A stretch of 64,000 nt of DNA from Schistocerca nitens (GCF_023898315.1 NC_064621.1:534523383-534587382), one strand, 5' to 3'; shown: positions 1 through 10,714, counted from the stretch's first letter. The notes: generated from the letters alone by a model not told the origin. Numbers and translations are program-made.

Positions 1-1010
1 CTTGTTGAAGCAGCTGATTAATACATTCCAGACCAGCATAATACTGAGTGACCAGTGGTGTGCTCTGAGGTTGTTTTTTGGAGCAATCAGCAGTACCAGG
101 ATTGGATGTAACGGCCTCAGAAATCTGCTTTTGAATTAGGCTGGCAGGATAATTACATCCCGTGAAGGCTGAGATGAGAATAGTGGTGCATTGCTGTAAA
201 GATGCATTGCTGTAAAGAGTCTGCATACAAAGAAATATGTTTGTCTCGAATGCCAAGGCTGTATGGCAGGGAACGTCTGACATGGAAAGGATGGCAACTG
301 TCATAATATAAGTACTGTTGTTTGTTAGAAGGTTTAATGTGGACAGAATTGTGTAGCTGGCCTTCAGTGAGGGTGAGATCAATTTCAAGGAAAGTGGCAC
401 GGGATTTGGAATAGGACAATGTGAAATTTAATTGCACGCATGTATTCAGAGATTGCAGGAATTATAACAGGTCAGTCTCATCATGAGTTTACATGGTAAA
501 GATGTCATCAATGTATCTAAACCAGACTAGAGGCTGAAGACTTATGGATCCCTGGAAACCCCTCCAAGCGACTCATGAAAGGTTGGCACTGGAAGGAGCC
601 ATTGTAGTTTCCGTAGCTATACCCCTGATCTGTTTGTATGTCTGCCTCTCAAATGTGAAGAATCTGTTGATAAGTAGAAAGCTGATTAAGGTGAATATGA
701 AGGATGTCATAGGTTTGGAATCAGGTGGGCACTGACTGAGGAAATGTTCAGCAGCAGACAGACTATGCATATGGGGGAAGTTAGTATAGAGCGAGGTGGC
801 ATCAATGGTGACAAGCAAGGTATATGATGGGAGTGAAACGTGCGCGGATTTCAGGTGATCTAGGAAATGGTTGGTATCTTTGATATAAGAAGGAAGTCTT
901 TGTACTATGGGTTGCAGGTGCTGATCAAATAAGGCAGATATATGTTTGGGGTTATGACTAGGACATCTGCTGTGGATCTCACACCTTGCAGCTCACGACA
1001 TCCCACTGAT
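1..1010 (-). mobile_element. Penelope-like element RT remnant (copy A), truncated by window edge
   Basis: Minus-strand translation gives reverse transcriptase blocks typical of Penelope-like elements: LLVTIDATSLYTNFPH near 780-820, the block QTYKQIRGIATETTMAPS near 590-640, the catalytic RYIDDIF near 500-525, and FTLSYSKSRATFLEIDLTLT with YYDSCHPFHV down to about 260-430. Stops and a frame change occur (for example after the ANLS block and after IDDIFTM), so it is a pseudogene. A local duplication of about 16 bp (GCATTGCTGTAAAGA) lies at about 185-218. The same family, more complete, is at 32144-33340. The C-terminal part would lie before position 1. Family assignment is by motif recognition. 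Confidence 0.8.
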
Positions 1011-1725
1011 GTCACGGGAAAAAAAGATCAATTTGGTTAAAAGACAGCTAGCTGATGAGATAGCCAAAATTGTATAGGGAATGATGGTAATGTCTGATTC
1101 TGAGCTGAATGTAATATGGAATGAACAATTTTAATGGAGGAACAATACATGCATGTTTAAGAAGACACATTGTATTCTTAGTTTACTTTTCAGCTGATAC
1201 AAGCAGAGCAGCTTTGTGGACAAAGTGTGAAGCCTGAAGTCACCTGAATGGTAGTTACAAAGCAAGCACTATACATTTTACAACAATGTTGACCGCCAGA
1301 CATTTCTGAACAGCCAACCTCATTACACCCTCTCCTATGAAATGTTATGTTCCATTCTGCAGCCTTTGACTAGGACAGCTTAACATATTTGCACCAGCTC
1401 AACAAGGATATTGCACTGAGGGGTAGAAACTAATAGCAAATTAGGAAGAAATAACAGATTGGAGAAATAAAATTGTCCATCAAGATACGATACAGTCATC
1501 CATTGCAACGGATCCACAGCCACCTTTGCAGCTGTGCAACTGCTATAAATCATACCGCTGTTAAAAAGTCTACGAGGTAATCAATCATTGAGGAGTACTT
1601 CATAAAGCCATTGACCTAAATTACATTCAAGATGATATTAAATCTACAACACAAAAGATTGACGTACATGGCACAACAAACAATCACTGCTTTAAACAAT
1701 GGAAAATCCAGAACAGAATGTAACA
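1011..1725. other. unassigned stretch between PLE remnants
   Basis: No open frame with recognisable homology, no strong repeat and no splice-bounded exon was seen. AT-rich intron-like sequence. Confidence 0.4.
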
Positions 1726-1812
1726 ACATTATGAGAAGGAAAGTTCCTACTCACCATATAGCAGAGATGCCGAGTCGCAGAGAGGCACAACAAAAAGACT
1801 CTCACAATTAAA
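1726..1812. repeat. left pLTR-like inverted repeat
   Basis: Left arm of the pair flanking the PLE fragment; its partner is 2898-2986 in opposite orientation, with several substitutions by eye. Confidence 0.72.
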
Positions 1813-1813
1813 G

Positions 1814-1817
<4 letters not shown>

Positions 1818-1856
<39 letters not shown>
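1818..1856. repeat. (CA)n microsatellite
   Basis: About 19 uninterrupted CA units immediately beside the left PLE terminal repeat. CA tracts commonly abut this repeat family. Confidence 0.95.
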
Positions 1857-1859
<3 letters not shown>

Positions 1860-1954
1860 TCAGGTGACTGAAACCACACTGTGAGCAGCAGCACCAGAGC
1901 ATGATGGGAGTGACAACTGGCTGGGGATAAGGAGGAGGCTAGGGAGAGGAGGGA

Positions 1955-2000
1955 AGTGGAGTGGAATGGAGTGGAGTGGAGTGGAGTGGAGTGGAGGGGA
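1955..2000. repeat. (GGAGT)n short tandem repeat
   Basis: Pentamer GGAGT/TGGAG array with one GGAAT variant. It makes a low-complexity reverse-strand frame rich in STPLH that should not be read as a gene. Confidence 0.9.
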
Positions 2001-2292
2001 GGGGACGAGAGGGAAGGGATAGTATGGTAGGGATCGCAGACAGTGAAGTGCTGCACATTAGACAGATGGCAGGGGAGGGGGGAAGTTGCAGAAAAGGAGA
2101 GAAATAAAAAGACTGGGTATGGTGGTGGAATGACAGCTGCGTAGTGCTGGAATGGGAATAGGGAAGGGGCTGGATGGGTGAGGACAGTGACAAACAAAGG
2201 TTGAGGCCAGGAGGGTTATGGGAACATATGATTTAGTGCCGGGAAAGTTCCCACCAGCACAGTTCAGGAAAGCTAGTGTTTGTGGGAAGGAT

Positions 2293-2720
2293 TCATACGG
2301 CACAGGCTATGAAGCAGTCATTGAAATGAAGGATATCATGTTTGGCAGCATGTTCAGCAACAGGATGGTCCACTCGTTTCTCGGCCACAATTTGTCGGTG
2401 GCCATTCGTGCGGACAGAAAGCTTGTTGGCTGTCGTGCCTACAAAGAATGCAGCACAGTGGTTGCAGCTTAGCTTGTAAACCACATGACTGGTTTCACGG
2501 GTAACCCTGCCTTTGAGTGGTGGTGGGAGGATGTATGGGACAGGTATTGCCTCTGGGTCTGTTACAGGGACACGAGTCATGGGGTAAGGGATTGGGAACA
2601 GGGGTTGCGTAAGGATGGATGAGTATTTTGTGTAGGTTTGGTGGACGGCAGAATACCACTCTGGGAGAGGTGGGAAGGGCAGTGGGCAGGACACTTCTTA
2701 TTTCAGGGCACAACGAGAGG
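2293..2720 (-). pseudogene. PLE linker and GIY-YIG endonuclease remnant
   Basis: The minus-strand frame shows a Cys-containing linker (SCPCNRPRGNTCP in one frame) followed by VVYKLSCNHCAAFFVGTT...RTNGHRQ, which matches the GIY-YIG nuclease core of Penelope-like elements (Y-x-I/L-x-C-x-x-C-x-x-x-Y/F-V-G-x-T, then a conserved R..GH). The domain runs on to HAAKHDILHFNDCFI. Linker and nuclease lie in overlapping frames, so there is at least one frameshift. Known role: nicking of target DNA for PLE retrotransposition. No start codon or intact ORF remains. Confidence 0.75.
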
Positions 2721-2897
2721 TAATTGAAACCCCGGAAGAGAATGTAATTCAGTTGCTCTAGTCCTGGGTGGTACTGAGTTATGACGGGAATGCTCCTCTG
2801 TGGCCAGACGGTGGAACTTTGGGAGGTGGGGGGAGACTGGAGAGATAAGGCACGGGAGATTCATTTTTGTAAAAGATTGGGAGGATAATTATGGTCA

Positions 2898-2986
2898 GTT
2901 TTAATTGTGAGAGTCTATTTGTTGTGCCTATCTGCACCTCGGCATCTCCGCTACGTGGTGAGTAGCAAGTTTCCTTCTCATAATAT
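2898..2986. repeat. right pLTR-like inverted repeat
   Basis: Reverse complement of the 1726-1812 repeat; ends at CTTCTCATAATAT. Confidence 0.72.
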
Positions 2987-3789
2987 AATAACTGCTTTAA
3001 TCGTGATGAATCAATGCTACGCAGCTGATTGCAGTTATGATGGCAGTGCCTCTAACATTAGCAGCAGCTGCAATGACCAAGCACCTGAGCATGCCCCCTA
3101 CCAATCAGTCCAGATGACCACGGGCAGCATGGCATAACGAGCTGAGAATGAAGTACGGTGATCTGTGTAAAACTCAAGTTAATATTTTTGTGGGTGTTCA
3201 CTTTGTTGGTCATGATGATCTGTAGTACAGACAAGGCAAAAGCAATTTTACTGACCAGAGTTTTACCTTGTGTGGGTCTATACTGGTTTTTGGCATATTG
3301 TGGGTAGACACTTAACGGAGACTTTTCAATAGTTATCGACTTTTGTTGTTGAGTGCTAGTAGTAACTGAAAAGAGTTAACTTCTAGTGTGAATCACTATT
3401 CATCAAAGATAGGAGTCTATTACTGAACTAAACAATGAAAAACTTTATGTCCAAAGTAATGGTGTATAATATTTCTAGCCTAATGACAATTTTTCCAACA
3501 ATATTCAAAAGCTTATGCAGACTGGTTAATTACAAGTGAAACACATCACAGCTGATTTTATAGTCTAGCACTTTTCAACCATCCATCCTATCTCTGCCAT
3601 ATAACTTTTTTTTTAAGATAACATAACTCTTAAAACATTCTTTTTTGTTGTTGTAGTACTTTATGTGAAAGATCAAATAAAATGAAACCTAGATGAGATA
3701 AGTGGACCCAATATGAGGAGGAACACCCATCAATTACATTGTGTAAGTAAATTACGAGATCATAAGTGAAACTTTTTGATGAATATATG
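2987..3789. other. unassigned AT-rich stretch
   Basis: No recognisable coding or repeat family. Short frames lack homology I can name. Confidence 0.4.
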
Positions 3790-3791
3790 AG

Positions 3792-3814
3792 GTCTGTTCA
3801 AAAAATTCTGGAAC
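3792..3814. repeat. mariner left terminal inverted repeat
   Basis: Twenty-three bases identical to the reverse complement of 5034-5056. Confidence 0.9.
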
Positions 3815-5033
3815 TTTATACAGGAAATTCTGGAACTTTATCCATAGAATTTTTCTGCATTTACCTTCTATTTGTTGCACATGGTCTCCTTCAAAATACT
3901 CTCCTTCACAATTGATACACTGCTACCAATGTTGTTTCCACTTCCAGAAGCAGTTTTGGCATGCTTCTTGCTGGATCGCATGAAGCACTGTCTGTGAATT
4001 TTCTTTTATCTCATCTATCATTGCAAATCTTTGTCATTTCTATGGGGTTTTCTACTTTGGAAGTTATCTATTTTTGAAATTAAAAAAAGGCCTGCAGGGG
4101 CCAGGTCTGGAGAGTACGGAGGATGAGGCACCTCAGCGATTTCATTTTTTGTGCAATGGTCATGCACAGGGATGAATGTGCGGGTGGGCTATCGTTATGC
4201 AAGGAGCCATGAATTGTCTCGCCACATTTCAGGCTGTTTTGTTCTCACATTTTCTCGCAGGCATCGCAACACATCCCGATAGCGCCATCAATAAACAGTT
4301 TGTCCCCGAGGCATTAATTCGTGATAACCTAATCCTTCAAAGTCAAAGAAAACTATCAGCATGGCTTTGACATTTGACCTGATCGACAAGCTTTTATTGG
4401 TCTTGGAGGACCTTGCTCGACCCATTGTGAAGACTGAACCTAGGTCTCAACATCATAACCACGGACCCATATCTCATCACCAGTTATGATTCTCTTAAGC
4501 AACATCTCATTCCAATTTGCACGATCCAAAAGCTCTACACTGATTGCGAGGCGAAGGTCTTTCTGGTCTTGACTCATGTGCCATGGAATGAACTTGGTGG
4601 CAACACGATGTACTCCAAAATGCTGTGTCAGGATTCAGTGCCATAATCCAACTGAAATATTACATTCCTCTGCAATCTCTCAGCCAGTCAGTCTCGATTG
4701 GCATGCACAATTTCATTGCCGTTCCTAACATGATCATCATCGTTAGACATCAAAGGGCTTCCTGTATGAGGATCCTCTTTAGTTTCCATCTAGCCATTTT
4801 TAAACCATATGAGCCATTTGTAACACCAAGAACGGCTTAAGCACTCATCACCGTAGGCTTCCTACATCATTTGGTGTCTCTCTCTAAAAGCTTTCTTGAG
4901 TTTCACAGAAAATTTAATGCCGACACATTTCTCCTCAAACTCTGTCATCTATAAATTTGCAAACTGTGTGACACAACATTCTACACAACACAGAACTGAA
5001 TTTGCTCCCAACCATTGGTGCGAAATTACGAAT

Positions 5034-5056
5034 GTTCCAGAATTTTTTGAACAGAC
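5034..5056. repeat. mariner right terminal inverted repeat
   Basis: Exact inverted partner of 3792-3814. Confidence 0.9.
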
Positions 5057-5201
5057 TTTGTGTTATCATTCATCAAACAGATGAAGTCACAGTTGCCACT
5101 TTATATGGCAAAAAAATATTTTCAAATTTTACAATCAAATTAAAGGGTACAAACTTCTTGAGTTCTCAATGGCATTAAGTTAAGTACTAAATGCAGTAAG
5201 A

Positions 5202-5216
5202 ATTATTATTATTATT
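5202..5216. repeat. (TAA)n microsatellite at 3' side of R4-like LINE
   Basis: Five ATT units (TAA on the minus strand) immediately beyond the end of the minus-strand LINE. The matching tract on the other side is 8997-9023. Confidence 0.85.
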
Positions 5217-5308
5217 TCTTTCCTTTCTCAGACGTTATGTCTGGTTAAAAATGGAAAGTGACGTGGACCTTGATCAAGCGTGACTTCCTTTTAACTGTAC
5301 GGTATATG

Positions 5309-5982
5309 TTACACTGCATTTAGGAACTTTTGGGTAATTGAACATGTATCAATATTTACAGATTTCTGTAGTTGTATATATACATTTGGATGTAGCTGTA
5401 TTGCGTTGATGTACTGGTGGATATTGTGTGGTATGACTCCTGTAGTTGATAGTATAATTGGTATAATGTCAACTTTATCCTGATGCCACATGTCCTTGAC
5501 TTCCTCAGCCAGTTGGATGTATTTTTCAATTTTTTCTCGTTTTCTTCTGTTTATTTGTTGTATTGGGTATGGATATTTCGATTACTTGTGTTAATTTCTT
5601 CTTTTTATTGGTGAGTATGATGTCAGGTTTGTTATGTGGTGGTGTTTTATCTGTTATAATGGTTCTGTTCCAGTATAATTTGTATTCATCATTCTCTAGT
5701 ACATTTTGTGGTGCATACTTGTATGTGGGAACGTGTTGTTTTATTAGTTTATGTTGTATGGCAAGTTGTTGATGTATTATTTTTTGCTACATTGTCATGT
5801 CTTCTGGTGTATTCTGTATTTGCTAGTATTGTACATTCGCTTGTGATGTGATCTACTGTTTCTATTTGTTGTTTGCAAAGTCTGCATTTTTCTGTTGTGG
5901 TATTGGGATATTTAATAATATGCTTGCTGTAATACCTGGTGTTTATTGTTTGATCCTGTATTGCAATCATGAATCCTTCCAT
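5309..5982 (-). pseudogene. R4-like LINE C-terminus: CCHC knuckle and restriction-like endonuclease
   Basis: The frame ending at 5749 carries IAIQDQTINTRYYSKHI then CRLCKQQIETVDHITSEC...RRHDNVA, a C-x2-C-x7-H-x4-C knuckle. It is followed in another frame (about 5530-5650) by HNKPDIILTNKKKKL and VIEISIP, the PD...(D/E) type nuclease core. After a frameshift near 5540 comes REKIEKYIQLAEEVKDMWH and IIPIILSTTGVIPHNI down to 5309, the usual R2/R4 tail. The nuclease would nick target DNA to prime reverse transcription. Confidence 0.8.
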
Positions 5983-6553
5983 CTCACTGTATATACTGCC
6001 TTTTCTTAGCCATGTGTTGGATGCGTCTTGATCGATGTGTGGCTGTGTTAGATGATACGGGTGCTTGCCATGTAGTGTTTTCTTTTTCCAATTTACTTTC
6101 TTTATATCTGTTGATGTTATGTGATCTAAAGGGTTGTAGAAGTGGTTATGAAATTGCAGTGGTGTAGCCGATGTATTTATTTGAGTGATTGCTTTGTTTA
6201 TTTTGCTAGTTTCTGCTCGTTCTATAAAGATCTTTCTTAAATTGTATACCTGTCCATAATGTAGGTTTTTTATGTCGATAAATCCTCTTCCTCCTTCCTT
6301 TCTATTTAATGTGAATCTTTCTGTTGCTGAATGTATGTGATGTATTCTATATTTGTGGCATTGTGATCATGTAAGTGTATTGGGTGCTTCTAGTTCTGTG
6401 TTACTCCATTTCACTAGTCCAAATGAATAGGTCAATATTGGTATAGCATAAGTATTTATAGCTTTTGTCTTGTTTCTTGCTGTCAATTCTGTTTTCAGTA
6501 TTTTTGTTAGTCTTTCTCTATATTTTTCCTTTAGTTCTTCTTTAATATTTGTA

Positions 6554-7836
6554 TTATCTATTCCTATTTTTTTGCCTGTATCCTAGGTATTTATAGGCAT
6601 CTGTTTTTTCCATCGCTTCTATGCAGCCGCTGTGGTTATCCAATACGTAATCTTCTTGGTTAGTGTGATTTCCTTTGACTATGCTATTTTTCTTGCATTT
6701 GTCTGTTCCGAAAGCCATATTTATGTCATTGCTGAATACTTCTGTTATCTTTAGTAATTGGTTGAGTTGTTGATTTGTTGCTGCCAGCAGTTTTAGATCA
6801 TCCGTGTATAGCAAATGTGTGATTCTGTGTTGGTATGTTCCAGTAATATTATATCCATAATTTGTATTATTTAGCACATTGGATAGTGGGTTCAGAGCAA
6901 GGCAGAAACAGAAAGGACTTAATGAGTCTCCTTGGTATATTCCACGCTTAATCTGTATTGGCTGTGATGTGATATTATTTGAATTTGTTTGGATACTAAG
7001 TGTGGTTTTCCAGTTTTTCATTACTATGTTTAGGAACTGTATTAATTTAGGATCTACTTTGTATCTTTGTATATTTCCAATATCTGTAGTAACCATGAGA
7101 GGGGTACACTATCAAAAGCTTTTTGGTAATCAATGTATGCGTAGTGTAGCGACCTTTGTTTGGTTTTAGCTTGATATGTCACCTCTGCATCTATTATCAG
7201 TTGCTCTTTGCATCCTCATGCTCCTTTGCAAGAGACTTTTTGTTCTTCATTTATAATTTTGTTCTGTGTTGTATGTGTCATTAATTTCTGTGTAATGACT
7301 GAAGTTAATATTTTGTATATTGTTGGTAGGCATGTCATGGGGCGATATTTAGCTGGGTTTGCTGTGTCTGCTTGATCTTTAGGTTTCAGATAAGTTATTC
7401 CTTGTGTAAGTGTATCAGGGAATGTGTATGGGTCTGCAATGTAACTGTTAAATAATTTAGTTAGATGTGAATGTGTTGAGGTGAACTTCTTTAGCCAGAA
7501 ATTTGCTATTTTATCTTTTCCAGGGGCTTTCCAATTGTGAGTAGAATTAATTGCTTTGGTGACTTCATGTTGCAAAATTATCATTTCAGGCATTTGTGGT
7601 ATAATCTTGTATGTGTCTGTTTCTGCTTGTATCCACCGTGCATGCCTCTTATGTTGTACTGTGTTTGACCATATGTTGCTCCAGAAGTGTTCCATGTCTG
7701 TTATGTTTGGTGGATTGTCTATTTTAATGTGTGTGTTATCTATTGTCTGGTAAAATTTCTTTTGGTTTGTGTTGAATGTTTGGTTTTGTTTCCTTCTATT
7801 TTCACTTTTTTTGTATCTTCTAAGTCGTTTGGCCAA
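6554..7836 (-). pseudogene. R4-like LINE reverse transcriptase domain
   Basis: Two adjoining frames. The first (7216-7836) has a Lys/Arg-rich start, HFWSNIWSN, NWKAPGKDKIANFW and ANPAKYRPMTCLPTIYKIL. A frame change near 7100-7215 covers the motif A region YIDYQKAFDSVPLS. The second (6554-7096) has GIYQGDSLSPFCFCLAL, the catalytic HLLYTDDLKLLA, and YKYLGY. The active-site box is YTDD instead of the commoner YADD. The order and text match LINE reverse transcriptases of the R2/R4 group; disrupted by frameshifts. Confidence 0.82.
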
Positions 7837-7911
7837 TGCTTGTAATTTCTGCTTCTTTTCATCTAATTGCTCTATCGCTTCTTGTTGTGAGATTTTACCT
7901 AACCTTCTCGG

Positions 7912-7934
7912 TTTTTTTTTTTTTTTTTTTTTTT
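7912..7934. repeat. poly(T) run, poly(A) in LINE sense
   Basis: Twenty-three T on the plus strand. On the LINE sense strand this is an A run encoding poly-lysine between the N-terminal region and the RT. It is the point where the two frames stop matching, so slippage in this run is the likely cause of the frameshift. Confidence 0.9.
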
Positions 7935-7942
7935 CTGATATT

Positions 7943-8882
7943 TCATTTCTTATAAATTGTGTTAGCTGTCCGATGTCTTTTCTCAGTTTTTCTATTCTGA
8001 CCTGTAGCCTGTGTTGCCATGCTGGTTTTGTGGGTTTCTTCTGATCTCTGCCTAGTGTGTATATTTAGTGTAGTGAGTGCTCCTATATAAACCAGTAGTT
8101 GTAACTCTTCCATTGTTGTGTTTTCATTTATTTTGTTGCGTATGATTGTGTTGATAGTTTTTATTGTTGTTTCGACTTGTGGGTTATTTGGCAGTCTATG
8201 CAAGAATGATCTAATGTCTGTATTTGTGTCTTTGTATTCTGTATATGTCAGCTGAAATTTTTCTTCTATATCTAACATGTGTGTAACTTCGTGTTCTATT
8301 TGTGCTTGTTCTGGTGGCTGTCTTAAGATTTCGTTTTCCTCTGATTGTTTAATTGATGCGTGTTGTTCTTTGTTTGTTTGCTCTGGGATGTTTGAGTCCA
8401 TTACTGTGTTTTCTTCTTCTTCTTCTTCTTCTGATTGCACATTATTTTGTTCCAGTATTTGTTGTACTTGTTGTTTGATGTTTTCTAATTCTGACTGGGG
8501 TATCCTGTTATTTTTTATTATTACACGGATCTTATCAGCTAGTCGTTGTTCTGTTAAAAATTTTAATTCTGGGTATCTGGTAATAAATGTTGTGTATACT
8601 TGTGATCTGTATCCAGTTGTGTTGGTTCCTAGGTTTGTTGCTTGGTAATAACAGAACATGAGGTGTCGATTAACTTCATCTGACCATCTCATCCTCTTGT
8701 CTTTGTTTTCCTTCTAGGGTGGTTGCAGGAAGCATATCCTGCAAAATACCTCTATTTGGATTTAAATCATTTTCCAGTTGGCTAGCAGTGTCGTTACCAT
8801 TGTGGGCGGGCATAGGGTTCAAGCGTCGTCCCCGACCATGACAGCGCTTGTCCGAGGCTTCTTTAGTTCTGTCCTGAACCAA
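7943..8882 (-). pseudogene. R4-like LINE N-terminal region
   Basis: About 310 codons in two overlapping frames (8676-8882, then 7943-8692). The text RWSDEVNRHLMFCYYQATN, TGYRSQVYTTFITRYPEL and TEQRLADKIRVIIKN is the conserved N-terminal module of R4-clade ORFs. It is followed by an acidic, Glu-rich low-complexity stretch from a CTT/GAA triplet repeat (about 8409-8432) and a helical region. Function of this module is unknown; DNA or RNA binding is an inference. Confidence 0.7.
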
Positions 8883-8996
8883 CTAATCACACTAAAAGGG
8901 GGGTTAGCCCTATTAGTGGTTTGTTCTTTTCGTCGCCTTTTACGACTAGCAGAACATACCGGACGCCTATTCTTTTCCCGGGCCTCCACGGGGTTT

Positions 8997-9023
8997 ATTA
9001 TTATTATTATTATTATTATTATT
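8997..9023. repeat. (TAA)n microsatellite at 5' side of R4-like LINE
   Basis: Nine perfect ATT units directly next to the 5' leader of the minus-strand LINE. Confidence 0.92.
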
Positions 9024-9137
9024 GTATTCCTTTTCTTGCAGAATTTTTTTTCATAGCACCTGTAAGTGAATTTATCAATGATTTTACAACAGTTTATTTG
9101 TCCTGCTTGTTTTTATAGATATATGGAGATTACTCAC

Positions 9138-9295
9138 TTGTCATTGTCTGCCATGTTGAGTATTGATGCTGGAGCACATGCAATCAGGTACTTCACAATA
9201 TCCTTGTGGCCATATCTAGAACCATAGTGTAGTGCCGTCTGTCCATTAGAGTCAATGGACAGCAAAGAATATCCCTGGGAGTGCAGGTTTTTGAG
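9138..9295 (-). CDS. rdgA: ankyrin-repeat exon of type IV diacylglycerol kinase
   Basis: A 158-bp exon: acceptor TTTTGATTCATTTACAG before 9295 and donor GTGAGTA after 9138. It begins on a codon boundary and leaves two bases of the last codon. It encodes LKNLHSQGYSLLSIDSN..., GQTALHYGSRYGHKDIVKYL and IACAPASILNMADND, one full ankyrin repeat plus the start of the next. The pattern LH..G..L...D..GQT.LH......KDIV.YL...AP..IL fits the C-terminal ankyrin region of type IV diacylglycerol kinases. Known family role: phosphorylates diacylglycerol to phosphatidic acid; Drosophila rdgA acts in phototransduction. The upstream exon at 27146-27209 joins in frame; the next exon must lie before position 1. 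Confidence 0.85.
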
Positions 9296-9419
9296 CTGTA
9301 AATGAATCAAAAGATTACTTTGTTAAGTCTGAGGAAATGCAAGAGAATATGTATAGGCAGTGACTTTATGCTGTACTGATCTACTCCATTGTGTTTTACA
9401 ATACAGTTTCTTCAATATC

Positions 9420-9990
9420 TCCATTTACACCTACATCTACGTGATTACTCTGCTATTCACAATAAAGTGCCTGGCAGAGGGTTAATGAACCACCTTCATG
9501 CTGTCTCTCTACTGTTCCACTCTCAAACGGCATGCGGGAAAAATGAGCCCTTAAATTTTTCCGTGCAAGCCCTGATTTCTCTTATTTTATTGTGATGATC
9601 GTTTCTCCCTATGTAGGTGGGTGCCAACAGAATGTTTTTGCAATCAGAGGAGAAAACTGGTGATTGAAATTTCATGAGAAGATCCTGTCACAACGAAAAA
9701 CGCCTTTGTTTCAATGATTGCCACTCCAATTCATGTATCATGTCTGTGACACTATCTCCCCTATTTCGTGATAACACAAAACGAGCTGCCCTTATTTGCA
9801 CTTTTTCGATGTCATCCATCAGTCCCACCTGATGCGGATCCCACACTGCACAGCAATACTCCAGAATAGAGCGAACAAGCATAGTGTAAGCAGTCTCTTT
9901 GGTAGACCTGTTTCACCTTCTAAGTGTTCTGCCAATGAATCACAGTCTTTGGTTTGCTCTATCCACAATATTATCTGTGTGTTCGTTCCA
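9420..9990 (-). mobile_element. CR1-like LINE, 3' end fragment
   Basis: Minus-strand frame 9688-9882 reads MLVRSILEYCCAVWDPHQVG, then DDIEKVQIRAARFVLSRN and HELEWQSLKQRR, the C-terminal region downstream of the CR1 reverse transcriptase. The 3' untranslated end reaches about 9420 near a CTACATCTA motif, the same terminus seen at about 36905 in the larger CR1 copy. 5'-truncated, as is usual for LINEs. Confidence 0.85.
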
Positions 9991-9999
9991 ATTTAGATT

Positions 10000-10480
10000 A
10001 TTTGTAAATATGATGACAATGATGATGATAACAAAAGAACAAAAAGCATGTAAATCTGTGTTTCTGAACTCCTCTATTTCATATAAGAAAACTACTGCTA
10101 ATTAGCTATAATATTCAGTGTACATTGCATTAAAAATCTGGATTTCCATCTACAACAATATTCCCCCAGACCCCATAACGCTTGTGGCAAAGTATATATG
10201 GCGCACCTCTTTCCTCCTATCCCATTCACAAACAGATCATGGGGAGCAGGGCTTTCAGTACATCTTTCTCAAATGTTTACCATAGTGCCATTAAACGAAA
10301 TGTATAGGGGGAAAAGTAATATGTTTCTTGACTCTCATTGGAATATGTAATTTTGTAATTTTAACAGCAGGCCTTTCCATGACAGACACTTTTGCTCTAC
10401 ACTCTCCCCACAGAAAGTTTTGAGCATTTTTGTGGCATGACTAGGAAGATTCATGGAAGAGCTGTATCTCTCTTTAACCC
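10000..10480. other. unassigned intronic stretch
   Basis: No feature recognised. A short reverse-strand vestige resembling CR1 C-terminal text (IIWVYLLSDLSWNHLINL) follows at about 10590-10650 but is too eroded to call separately. Confidence 0.35.
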
Positions 10481-10714
10481 AATTTTTAAGGACCTAACTG
10501 TCACTAAATACTCACTTCATGGGAGAATTCTATTTCTTTTGTATTCTTACAACTGACCTGTTTAGCAACTGCCTTTGCCCTTACTAGATTTATGAGATGA
10601 TTCCAACTTAAATCACTCAGCAAGTACACCCAAATAATTGACAGTAGTTGATCGAGTGATTTCTTAATAAGGTGTAATTGAAAAGAAATGTGAACATACA
10701 ACTTTTTCCAGCAG

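Larger units (their letters stand above)
1726..2986 (-). mobile_element. PLE 3' remnant bounded by inverted terminal repeats
   Basis: A C-terminal PLE piece (linker and GIY-YIG region, minus strand) is bracketed by two roughly 88-bp copies of one sequence in opposite orientation: 1726-1812 on the plus strand and 2898-2986 as its reverse complement. Both contain GAGAAGGAAA, CTACTCACCA, AGATGCCGAG and AGACTCTCACAATTAA. PLEs are known to carry such pseudo-LTRs, in direct or inverted orientation. Between the left repeat and the domain lie a CA microsatellite and a GGAGT-rich tract. The inverted flanking suggests pLTR rearrangement or a fold-back derivative. Confidence 0.72.
3790..5058 (-). mobile_element. 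mariner-type DNA transposon, inactivated but full length
   Basis: Both terminal inverted repeats are present: GTCTGTTCAAAAAATTCTGG at 3792-3811 and its reverse complement ending at 5056. The length of about 1.27 kb is normal for mariner. Reverse-strand translation gives broken transposase blocks: KAYGDECLSRS near 4830-4865, then the first catalytic block ITGDEIWVRGYD near 4440-4490, NVKAMLIVFFD near 4340, and the third-Asp region near HPPYSPDLAP at about 4090-4140. Several in-frame stops (for example KNG*METKEDP) and frameshifts make it dead. A 17-bp segment next to the left repeat (AAATTCTGGAACTTTAT) is duplicated at 3803-3819 and 3826-3842. The TA target site is not clean on either side. 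Confidence 0.88.
5217..8994 (-). mobile_element. R4/Dong-like LINE with restriction-like endonuclease, flanked by TAA repeats
   Basis: A near complete minus-strand non-LTR retrotransposon. In reading order it has a 5' leader (8700-8994, including AGTCGTAAAAGGCGAC), an N-terminal basic/acidic region, a reverse transcriptase, a CCHC knuckle and a C-terminal restriction-like endonuclease, with no apurinic endonuclease. This is the R2/R4 superclade plan. The text CRLCKQQIETVDHITSEC and HNKPDIIL fits the R4 (Dong) clade. Dong of Bombyx is known to insert in TAA repeats, and here both ends abut (TAA)n. Frameshifts at a poly(A) run, around 7200-7100 and near 5540 show it is inactive. Confidence 0.85.

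Noticed and set aside
1817..2303. Reverse-strand frames rich in STPLH and VCVC
   Set aside because: Products of the CA and GGAGT repeats.
8277..8648. Plus-strand Cys/Ser-rich frame of 123 residues
   Set aside because: Antisense shadow of the R4-like N-terminal region.
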